Positions 55,739 to 64,000 of a stretch of 64,000 bases of DNA are shown here, in pieces; the first letter of the stretch is position 1, and each line of letters begins with the position of its first letter. Origin of the DNA: Heliocidaris tuberculata (taxonomy: Eukaryota > Echinodermata > Echinoidea > Camarodonta > Echinometridae); the NCBI GenBank assembly GCA_025618425.1, contig CM046833.1, forward strand, positions 35,872,774-35,936,773, written 5' to 3'. Made by a program: the position numbers and the translations under genes. The notes beneath the pieces were generated by a model. The model saw only the letters and a program-made list of their open reading frames with translations, did no database searches and was not told where the DNA came from.

Positions 55739-58700
55739 CAGAGAGACAGTGAGAGAAGGGAGAAGTAAAGAAGGACACCAAGAAGGAGATTCTTACCTTG
55801 GATGCATCATCATTCCATGGAAGGTACTCAGAGTAGGGAAGGAAGAACCGAATCCTGAGCTGCTCTGACTGTCATGCGTGAGATGCGTTTCTTTGCTAAC
55901 CTGACTCTGCAAATGGGATGGATACTTGGGATCTATAACAAAAGAAATAAAGAAGATTACATTATCTTTTTATTTTTTTTTGTATTTCAATTCAATTCAT
56001 TTATAAATTTCACTCGACAACGTAAAAAGAACAGAAAAAATTCAAGTAACAAAAATACAAAGTAGTCAAATTGAACAATGAACAGATACATACAATGCTG
56101 CAGTAGGTGGTAGCCGAAAAGGAAAAGGCCCTTACGACAAGCTGACCCAAATTAGATAATGATTCATCTTGATGCTCATATTCAGAAGTCTCGTCACTCA
56201 CTTATACCTTCATGTATATACTTGTCTTGTCTTAACGAAGCATCATGTAATATAGATTGACATTTACCTAGAAGGTTTTATTCAATAAAAAGACATGCAC
56301 AAAAAAGGGAGCAACTATTCAAATCTGAAAATGAAATTAACAACAAATGCAGACAAAAACAGGAAGGAAACGATTTTGGATTTTTAACACAAACAAATTC
56401 AATAAACAATAATATTTAAGCCTATGTTTGTAGGATATTGTAAATTTACTATTCTGAAAAGCCATTGAAACATTTCAATTTCTTAGAATGATGGATAAAG
56501 TATGATCATGATTTGTGAGCATTTAAAAAAATTTCTGTTTGTATATTTGTTGTCTGCTTTTATTTCTTTGTTGTGGCTTAATGTATACTTCTTGAAGTCA
56601 GATTGGTGGGGCACCGTTGGGCCACTTAGAGGGAGGGGGCTTGTTCTGTGTGTTTTTTATCTTTACTTTTTCTATGTCTTAAGTTTGTTGTTTATTTGTT
56701 TGTTTGTTTGTTTGCAACTTACTATATACTTCTTGAAGCCAGACAGGCGGGGCACCGTTGGGCCACTTAGAGGGAGGGGGCTTGTTCTTCTCAAGAGTGT
56801 CGTCTCCAGAAGAACCATTGCCTGTGCAGCAGTTACCCATACATCCTGTCAAAAGATTGAAACACTTGGTAACACCATTCATTCAAATCTACTTTTACAT
56901 GTATATGTAGTTACCATATATGTACTGTATCTCAGTAAAAGGCCAACAATAGAAAAGTTTACCAATGCATTCCAATTTTATGTGCAATCTCTGATCTGAT
57001 AAAAACTTGTTCTTACTGACCAAAAAGCTTGCAGACGGCTTCTCTGCCATAGCAACAACTACATGCAGGTAACAAGAATTGCAAATTTTGTTGTAATGAA
57101 AAAACAAAAGTTTATCTTTTATTACTTCGAAAAAAAACCCTGGTTAAGTGAATTGTACTATTTATGCATTTTGTTTAAAAAATACTTGAAAAAGTAGTTT
57201 TCAGGATTAAAGTTTATTTTGCCTTTGGAACTCATCCAGTATAAAACAAAGAAGTACATTAAATTTGAGGGATGAAGCTTACCTTGGTGGTTATGAGAAT
57301 GTGGAGGGCCACTGGAGGTCCATGTAGTCTCCCCCTCCGGATGAGCGGTCCCGTTGAGCTGAGTTGGTCTGGCAGCCCTGGAGAAACAGAGAAAAAATCA
57401 AAGAGAAAACCATGAGTAGCAGACAGTGTAGCAATTCTCAGTTTCCTGTTGTATTTTATTCTAATTCATAATACCTGAAACCTAAAACTTGAAGTCTGAA
57501 TTTCCTTCAGGTGACAATGCTCGACAAGCAGTCTGCATATAATTATCATCTCATTAGGAATATGTTTCTCTTTTGGGGCCTACAATACACACCCTCAATG
57601 AAAACCACAGGAAATTCAGCTATTTTCCAGTCATACAATCTATTACTAAATAATGGGAAGTAATTACAGATATAAATATATAAGACTGAAAAATAAAAAA
57701 AGATGAATACTTACATATTTTGAACTGTAACATTGTCTTTGCTTATCATAACTGTAGGAGAAAAGTGAAAGAGGAGAATATGGATTGAATTTGAGAAAAA
57801 TTGATATTATGACAATAACATTCATGACAAAGGAGATGTGGAAATGAATTCAATTTCATTCAATTCAATTCAAATTCAATTCAATTCGATATTATAAACA
57901 ACACCTGATTACATTTACATACAAGCATTCAAATATCAGGTGACATAAAACAAGATCCCATTTGCATTACTACTTTTTCTGCCAGACTACAACTTTTGGA
58001 AAGTGATATAAGAAATCACAACATTGACAATAACATTCATACTTCATGACATTGACCATGACCTTGACTTACCGTTTCCGACAGGTGAGCAGGGTTTCTT
58101 CTTATGCCGACGCCAGAAGAGAAGAAAGATAGATGTGATGACAAACAGTAGGGCCAGGGCTACAGCAGCATAGAACCAAGGCTCTGATAAGATGTCCATT
58201 CCTCCGCCAACCGTATCACGACCATCTCCATCACTGTCTCTCTTCTCAGGGTCATCTGGACCTACAGGAGGATGATGGAAGATGATGATGAAAATGATGA
58301 TGATGAAGAGAAAGATATTTTTCTGCACTTGTAAGAGGCTTGGGAATATCAATCTATTAATCTCTTAAAGACTAAGCCCAAAATATTTTGGATTAAACCC
58401 ATTAGACAAGAAAAATCTCTACTGAGCTAACTTAGCATCTTTTTCACACAGATTTGCAGTACTTATCAACAAACATATAAAAAATGTTGTAACATAGTGT
58501 AAAATGGAAATGATAAATTCTAGCATTATGTCTGTAACTAAAAACATCACAGCTTGCAAAGATGTAACATTTACATCACTGTAAATAGCCAATAAAGTGA
58601 CAATTTTCAGAGTTGTAAAATGTCTCTAAACCAAGTTCGTGCATAAAATCAGGATAGATTTTTAAATGAAAATACCTTAAAATAAAAATAAAATGACAAG

Positions 58701-61700
58701 AGACATATAAACCATGATTTACCTGGAGGCAGGGTGACGTAGACGATATCACTGAAGGGTCCCATCCCTGCAATTGTATACGCAGCCACCTTGACCCCAT
58801 ACTGTGCCCCTGGTCGGAGGTTAGCAACGGCAATCTCCAAGGTCCTGTTATTCCTGGTGGTGATGTTTGGATGGTGGGGAGGGTTCTCGCTGAGACAGAA
58901 GACGTGGTATCCGGCGATGATCCCGGGTACCTGGTTAGCAGCGGGAGGTCGCCAGCTGACCTTGATGGATGTTGAGCCGTTCTGTCTGGCTTTGATAGAG
59001 GTGGGTGGGGCTCTTGGAACTACAAAAAAAAAAATAAGAGAGGGAATATCACTTAATGTACATTTTGCATGATGTACCTTTATTAATAGAAGTGACTCAC
59101 TAACTCAGTCAATTACAAACAGACATATGGTGAATCAATATGGTGAATCAATCAAAAAACCGATTAACACAGTAATGTTTTACAGCATTATTGGCAATTA
59201 TTGGTCAACTGAATATTCATGAGTCTTATATACATTTTCATATGAATTTGCTTAACCCATTAGCCATCATGTCTGTCTCAATAACAATGCTTTTCGTGAT
59301 CCTTTGAAAATGACCAAATCCTTTACCACTATGAAAACGAAACGAAACCGATTAACAAAAATTTTTTTCCATCTGTCGCTCTCTCCACTCACCATCTTGT
59401 GCCGTCCTGATAACGACCTTCTTGCTCTCTCTGCCACGATGCCACGCCCCGTGGTATGGCTGGACGGTGATCCCGTACTCTGTCCATGGCTGGAGTCCAC
59501 CCTGGACAGCGGTCTTGTCGTTGACCACTCGGTTCATCTCAAAGATGCCCGGTGCCTTGTGCTGGGGAGTGACCTTGAGGTAGTAGCCGTCAATGTAATC
59601 TCCATTACGAATAATCTGTGGAGATATCAATCACAGAATGTGAAGTTAGACAGGACCAATCACCACAAAAGATATTTTACTCTGTAATTTTAGGCTTCTA
59701 TGCGGTTGTTCATTGCTCAAAATATCTGCTTCAAATATTGGTTCTGTCAAGAGATACGGCAAGTTTATAAGTACCTAAAATAACCCTCAAAAGTGGTGAT
59801 GGATAATAGACCCGATGATATCTAAGTGAGTTCTACCCGAGTAAACTACAGGTGCTATGCATTATTACAAAGCTTGCATCTCCACTTGGTGAAAAACACA
59901 GGGAACAAAATGAATTCTGGAAACTTATTGGTGGTTTTGAGCAGACGGGTCACACATAATACAACTTTCAAACTTAGGGGTGGGATTTGCCATCCACAGA
60001 ACATGGGGTTAAAATCTGTCCAATCAATCCCCATTCCTAATTACATTGTAACTGTCATTTATGTCATGGATCCCACTACAATGATCTCAAGCCACTGGGT
60101 ATTCTAGGGTGTTAGATCCTCACACTTTTTGATGTACATATATATATTAACTTGTGTGATTTTGATGAAATTGAATTGAATTGAATCTAACAAGATATCA
60201 TGTAAAAGATGTTTGAATTTCATGTTTTCAAGACAACATTGTTAGGGCAATTAAACCCATTGCCTACGAGAGCTGTATTAAGCCCAAGGGGAATTGGAAC
60301 ATTCAGTTGTGAACAGGTTAAGTGCATTTACCTGCCAAGTAACATTGATTGCTTGAGTGCCTAAGACTTGTACTCTCTTAATGTAGACTCCACAGTTATC
60401 CAGCTTGTCCTGGAGAATATCTCGGCTTTCTGCTCCTGCGCATCAAAACATAACAAAAGCGAAAGTGTGAGAATTATAGTGTTTAAAGGGCAATCCAACC
60501 TTGGTAATAAGATGATTGTGTGAAAGCAGAAAAATATGAAAAACAGGATGGTGAAAGTTTGAAAGAAATCGGACTATGACTAAGAAAGTTATGGATGTCT
60601 GAAAAATAAGATCACTACATCTATGCGAATCTCAAATTGGCAATTTGGTGAGTCAATTGTGACATTTTTGTGGACAACTCTCCCATTTGTCGTACACAAA
60701 AATATTATTAATTTGCGGTTTTCTTCAAGGCGCTTTTACCCTCGGGGCAGTACTCAAAATATATTGGAGATAGCATCCTGCTATAGGTCCTCATGAACGA
60801 AAAGATCCTACTGAATAATGCATTTTGAAAAAAAGTTACATTTTAGTCATTTTGTGTGTTAGAGCGAATGGGGGAGTTGTCCACAGCTACATCACAGTGA
60901 CACTACCTATTCGGCCAATCTGAAATTCCCATATGCATAGTGTTTACGACTTTCAAAAATTCATAACTTTCTTAATGCTTGTCCGATTTCGTTCAAACTT
61001 TCACCAATCTGCTTCTGATTTTTCCTCTTTCTTTCAAAGCAACTTGCTATTAAGGTTGGATTTCCCTTTAATGAAGAAAGAAGTTTATAGAAGGAAAAGA
61101 GGGGAAAGGCAAAAAAGATGAGGATATGGGTTTCTGCTTAAAGTGGTAAGATGGTCTGGTGTAATATAATGCGATTTCAGTCATGACAAAACGACAAAAC
61201 AGTGTATTTTATTCTTGTGCTTATAAAAGGAAACAGTTTCATTGAATAATACCATCAACAAGACAAACTCATTTTATTCTTACAAAGATAAAAATTTAAG
61301 TTTGATTTATGGCGATATTCATAAATAAAGATTGTCACACAAATGTTTTAACAGAATTACTACATGATAAAATATGTCCTGTGATTACAATATCATCTAA
61401 AGTTTAAACATCAAAGGTGAAAAAATAATAGGTTATGGTGAAGATTCTTACCCTCGGTAGCTGGAGTTGTGACCCCCGGTTCAGCGTTAGGACCAGGGAT
61501 CTCACGATGGGTACCAGTCAGGGTGTTAGCTGAAATGCTGACTGGGCTCGGTGGACCATAGCCATGCTCGTTGATCCCTCGTACCATGAAGACGTAGGTG
61601 AACCCTGGTTCCAGGTTCCGCACCTCGAAGGAGTTGCCCTGGATACGCTCAGCGGCTACTGTCCAGCCTGTTGAGGAAGTTGGGGTGGAGAGAGAGGGGT

Positions 61701-61861
61701 ACGGAGATGGATAATAGATGAAGTTTGCAATACTTGACAATGATGTAGAATGTAATAATAATAATAATTAAACATTTTTGTATAGTGCATAACACATAGG
61801 CAAATTTGCATGTCTCTATGCACTTAAGAATAGAAAACAAGTTTATACAAGAAAAGCAACC

Positions 61862-61893
<32 letters not shown>

Positions 61894-64000
61894 CAGAAAA
61901 AAAAAAAAATGCACTGGGTTCATGTTTCTGACTATTCATAAGTGGTGAAAAAATATGTTTTCAAGGTACTAATGAAGGTATCATAGGTTCCTATAGTTTT
62001 GAGTTGTTCTGGCAATTTGTTCCACAAAAAAGTGGCTGCGTATGAGAAAGACCTTTCCCCGTATGAAATGTATGGAGACAAAGAGATATTTTGGATGTAT
62101 AAAGTGCAATATAAATCCTGAATAGTGTTATTATTAAATCAATATATTAATCTATCTGTCCATCTATCTCCAGCTACTGATCATCTATCCTCACCTGTTA
62201 TTCTATCAGGAGTGAAGTACTCCACCCTGTATCCTGTCAGTGAGACAGTCCTATCTGGCAGGGGTCTGGCGCTAGGCCAGGTAAGCCTCATGGTTGTCCT
62301 CGTGATGTTATCAACGATGGGAAACCCTGGGGCCTGAGGTAGCTGTGTCACACTTGGAGCTTCGTGGACCGGCTCCGATTCTGCAAATGCCCGTCCTGTA
62401 AGACAAAGTATATTTTAGTAGTGAAGTACATGTTCAGTGTAATTATGAAATGGATATATTTACAAATCAAATTCTGGAAGGAGTGGTTTAAAGATTAACT
62501 TTAATGTTTAAACAGGTCATATTAGTGTAATACATTTTCCTAAATTTCCTAAGATTTACAAGTATATACATATCATCAGTGCAGCTCTTCAATTGCTGAC
62601 ACCCCCCCCCCCCCCTCCACCCCATGTATAGAGAGATGACAAGAAAGTGAGGGTGGAGAGCTAGAGAAAGAGAAAGGATGGAGAAAGAAAAGAGAGATAG
62701 AGAAAAAGAGAGAGAGAAAGAGTGAGGGACAGAAAGGAAAAAGTGAGAATAGGGTAAACAGTAGAAAAGAAGAAAAGTACAAGGAATAATTTTCCATCCC
62801 TGTATTCACATCTAAAGTAGATAACACTATTGACACCAATTCAGTAGAAGTTCAGCTAACCCGTTGACTACTGAATTCTCTAATTCCCATAGGCTTTACA
62901 CAGGAGCCACCCGGTTCCCGTAGGCAACGGGTTAACAATAAATTGGAGACATTGGCCCGTATTCTCCAAAGTGGCCTAATCTAAGCCTGGCCTAACTTAG
63001 GCCACTGATTTATGGAAGGCCTTTCGTCAAGCCCTAAGTCTATCATTATATATATGTAACAAAATAAAGGAGCAAAATTATTTTGTGGCATGAAATGAGC
63101 ATCATAAATCAATTCTATCGTGTCGGTTTTTGTATTTGCATTTAGTACCAGAACTATGGTGATTTTGTAGGATTGAAAGAGGGTGACATTTGGCTCTCTA
63201 TAATTCGGCGGCCTAAATCTACGTACTTAGGCAGGGGCTTTAAGTTAGGCACCTTTCGAGAATACGGGCCATTTTCATTTGACATGCACTTCTAATGAGA
63301 TGGCTAGGTTTATTATGCAACAGGTCAACTCATGCAGGGCAGGATATCATTTAAAGGAAACCAAAACCCAAGGAGAGAATCAATGTTATTGGAAAGTGAA
63401 AATTCAGAGAAGCACTTTACAAAAAGTTTCATTAAAATTGGTTAAAAAATGAGAGAGTTATGGAAGTTTGAAAAGTCTTGTTTTACTTTCTATGGGGATC
63501 CTCAAATTGGCAAAATTGCTTAAAAATGGCTGATTTTGTGAACAACTCTCCATTTGTTTTGTACACAGATTTTCAGATTTTCCCCATTATCTTTCAAGGT
63601 GCAGTTAATCTCCTTCTGAGCTCAACATATATAATGGGAAAATGTATTTTACACCACATATGTCGAGTTCAGGAGGAGACAAGGAGCACCCTGAGAGATA
63701 ATGGGGAAAATCTGAAAATCTGTGTACAAAACAAATGGAGAGTTGTTCACAAAATCAGCCATTTTGAAGCAATGTTGCCAATTTGAGGATCCCCATAGAA
63801 AGTAAAACGAGACTTTTCAAACTTCCATAACTCTCTCATTTTTTAACCAATTTGAATGAAACTTTTTGTAAAGTGCTTCTCTGAATTTTCACTTTCTAAT
63901 AACATTGATTCTCTCCTTGGGTTTTGGTTTCCTTTAAGGGCTAAATTGGAAGGATGAAAGCAAGATATTGCAGACTTACTGATGACTTGGAGTGATGCAG
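51123..64000 (-). CDS. ROBO: Roundabout (Robo) guidance receptor, 3' part, incomplete at the window edge
   Basis: Single-pass receptor for Slit in axon and cell guidance. Exons in order, 5' to 3': 63980 and beyond, 62195-62395, 61452-61667, 60332-60435, 59393-59615, 58723-59019, 58073-58261, 57715-57751, 57283-57377, 56723-56845, 55797-55932, 54100-54497, 52944-53792, 52321-52425, 51123-51313. Phases agree throughout. The first segment (SLQVI) ends the last Ig domain. Three FN3 domains follow (62395-61452, 60435-59393, 59019-58723), then a membrane segment (PWFYAAVALALLFVITSIFL). The tail shows NCCTGNGSS, a CC1-like EPYASATLV, the CC2 block NWAEFLPPPPEQPP, and the terminal block SSDGSFFAETDFASAVAAAA. 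All match vertebrate Robo in order. The N-terminal Ig domains lie outside the window. Confidence 0.95.
52944..53792 (-). other. ROBO: Robo cytoplasmic exon with CC2 and poly-Gln
   Basis: It starts DMNYSDQGSQYSRCSS and carries NWAEFLPPPPEQPP (CC2, the Ena/VASP- and srGAP-binding type of proline motif in other animals). It also encodes a seven-Gln run, CPPVPPR (compare CPVPPAR of human ROBO1), and further proline-rich segments. The donor is GTACAC, weaker than consensus. An antisense ORF of 216 codons is a shadow of its GC-rich composition. Confidence 0.85.
54100..54497 (-). other. ROBO: Robo cytoplasmic exon with CC1-like tyrosine motif
   Basis: Begins in phase 2 (SSPEYAVVENEAEMDEEL) and contains DPEPYASATLVQPPN, corresponding to the PTPYATT CC1 motif of vertebrate Robo. 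It ends in phase 1 at an unusual donor, GTTCGT. The entering phase is the same as that of all exon copies upstream of it. Confidence 0.8.
54873..55015. mobile_element. Palindromic MITE, GCGTTTCAT family, Robo intron
   Basis: CTGGGGAGCGTTTCATCAAG at the left and CTTGATGAAATGCTCCCCAG at the right. The interior (CAATCAGGTGCAAGGATTTC) matches 40597-40735. Confidence 0.85.
55025..55265 (-). repeat. Purine-rich (GA)n-like tract
   Basis: Degenerate GA-rich sequence on the plus strand, pyrimidine-rich in the transcript orientation, downstream of the last exon copy. Confidence 0.8.
55271..55667 (-). repeat. ROBO: Three tandem exon copies in the Robo tail region
   Basis: Copies at 55605-55667 (63 nt), 55423-55485 (63 nt) and 55271-55315 (45 nt) repeat the 3' part of the exon at 55797-55932. 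Each begins after a pyrimidine tract and GTGAGTAG, and ends at the same donor, AAG followed by GTAAGAATC. Each enters and leaves in phase 2 and is open (FPTLSTFHGMMMHP; the 45-nt copy reads AFPGVMMHP after an in-frame 18-nt loss). The repeat unit, about 150-190 bp, includes (GACA)n and (GA)n tracts in the introns. They are compatible with cassette exons; transcription is not shown. Confidence 0.75.
55985..56170 (-). mobile_element. LINE 3' end fragment in Robo intron
   Basis: In minus orientation the fragment reads GGCCTTTTCCTTTTCGGC, further AT-rich 3' UTR-like sequence and finally TTTATAAATGAATTGAATTG. This is like the (GAATT)n or (GAACT)n tails of echinoderm LINEs. No reverse transcriptase sequence remains. 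Confidence 0.45.
56577..56645 (-). pseudogene. ROBO: Decayed duplicate of a Robo exon
   Basis: Nearly identical to the 3' part of the exon at 56723-56845 (ACTTCTTGAAG, GGGGCACCGTTGGGCCACTT on the plus strand). The copy has a TGA where the exon has TGG, its donor GT has become AT, and no acceptor is seen. It cannot be used in frame. Confidence 0.8.
57843..57960. repeat. (CAATT)n-rich repeat remnant
   Basis: CATTCAATTCAATTCAAATTC, then AT-rich text. It resembles the pentamer tail of LINE fragments elsewhere in the window. Confidence 0.35.
60488..61066. mobile_element. Palindromic MITE in Robo intron (GGGCAATCCAACCTT ends)
   Basis: Left end GGGCAATCCAACCTTGGTAA and right end TTAAGGTTGGATTTCCC, with TTTAA on each side. 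The inner arms AAAGTTTGAAAGAAATCGGA and TCCGATTTCGTTCAAACTTT pair, and both match the style of the family at 16396-16908. Confidence 0.75.
61741..62110 (-). mobile_element. 5'-truncated LINE with reverse transcriptase C-terminus
   Basis: On the minus strand the frame reads ISYGERSFSYAATFLWNKLP, continuing to a TFISTLKTYFFTTYE stop. This is the SYAAxxLWNxLP...LKTYLF ending characteristic of CR1/L2/Rex-type LINE proteins. An A-rich stretch and a (TAA)n tail on the other side complete a 5'-truncated insertion. It lies in a Robo intron between the exons at 61452-61667 and 62195-62395. Confidence 0.7.
62600..62770 (-). repeat. Purine-rich tract and C-run in Robo intron
   Basis: A C-run at about 62601-62616 is followed by degenerate (GA)n on the plus strand. 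Confidence 0.8.
62954..63270. mobile_element. MITE with GGCCCGTATTCTC ends and ATT flanks
   Basis: GGCCCGTATTCTCCAAAGTG and its inverted partner ACCTTTCGAGAATACGGGCC, with ATT on both sides (62951-62953 and 63271-63273). The inner arms GCCTAA.../TTAGGC pair. The 3-bp duplication recalls Harbinger-like insertion but is not TWA. Confidence 0.65.
63356..63932. mobile_element. Near-perfect palindromic MITE in Robo intron
   Basis: Left end GGAAACCAAAACCCAAGGAG and right end CTCCTTGGGTTTTGGTTTCC, flanked by TTTAA. The arms of about 270 bp are almost identical inverted copies (e.g. CCTCAAATTGGC and GCCAATTTGAGG). It ends about 50 bp from the donor at 63979. Confidence 0.85.

Noticed and set aside
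61649..61939. Minus-strand ORF continuing upstream of the Robo FN3 exon
   Set aside because: It runs through the intron into LINE and A/T-rich sequence; the acceptor at 61668-61669 defines the exon start.

Overview
This is an animal nuclear window, most likely from an echinoid (sea urchin). The main grounds are a one-exon Toll-like receptor of the LRR-LRRCT-TM-TIR type, multi-exon genes with GT-AG introns, a roundabout (Robo) guidance receptor, abundant (CT)n, (TTC)n and poly-C/G tracts, and a dense load of short palindromic DNA transposons. The species cannot be fixed from sequence alone. No prokaryotic, viral or CRISPR feature was seen.

Five protein-coding loci are supported. (1) A single-exon TLR, minus strand, 8967-11606. 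(2) A two-exon class A GPCR, plus strand, 20930-23151, broken by a 2-bp TA slip in exon 1. (3) Its intact paralogue, minus strand, 29311-31039, with the intron at the same position; the two genes converge. (4) An eleven-exon cell-surface protein with three Ig domains and one FN3 domain, plus strand, 35247-44434. (5) The 3' part of a Robo gene, minus strand, 51123 to beyond 64000: the end of the last Ig domain, three FN3 domains, the membrane segment and the cytoplasmic tail, with a probable 3.9-kb 3' UTR. Genes 4 and 5 also converge, separated by a CT-rich minisatellite. The loci show no operon-like or pathway link: one is an innate immune receptor, two are orphan amine-type GPCRs, and two are neural-type adhesion or guidance molecules.

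Most remaining sequence is repeats. 0-2.1 kb: 15-bp tandem arrays in opposite orientations, resembling the sea-urchin TU foldback transposons. 2.6-3.5 kb: a GC-rich element with a TTA duplication. 3.8-5.1 kb: an unrecognised spliced ORF candidate. 11.9-15.5 kb: a 3.6-kb foldback element with about 800-bp arms, inserted inside a MITE. 15.5-16.9 kb: two further palindromic elements. 19.1-19.6 kb: a near-perfect TTAA-flanked palindrome. 25.1-27.4 kb: a cluster of one inverted-repeat family carrying a LINE tail and a tRNA-derived SINE. 32-36 kb: several MITEs. The introns of the Ig and Robo genes hold more nested MITEs, including one hAT-type copy with a clear 8-bp target duplication.

The most interesting signal is in the Robo gene. 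The 3' part of one cytoplasmic exon is repeated three times downstream (55271-55667). Each copy has its own polypyrimidine tract, acceptor and donor, has a length divisible by three, and stays open in the same phase. They look like an array of cassette exons between the membrane segment and the CC1 motif. A second exon of the same gene has a decayed duplicate at 56577-56645.
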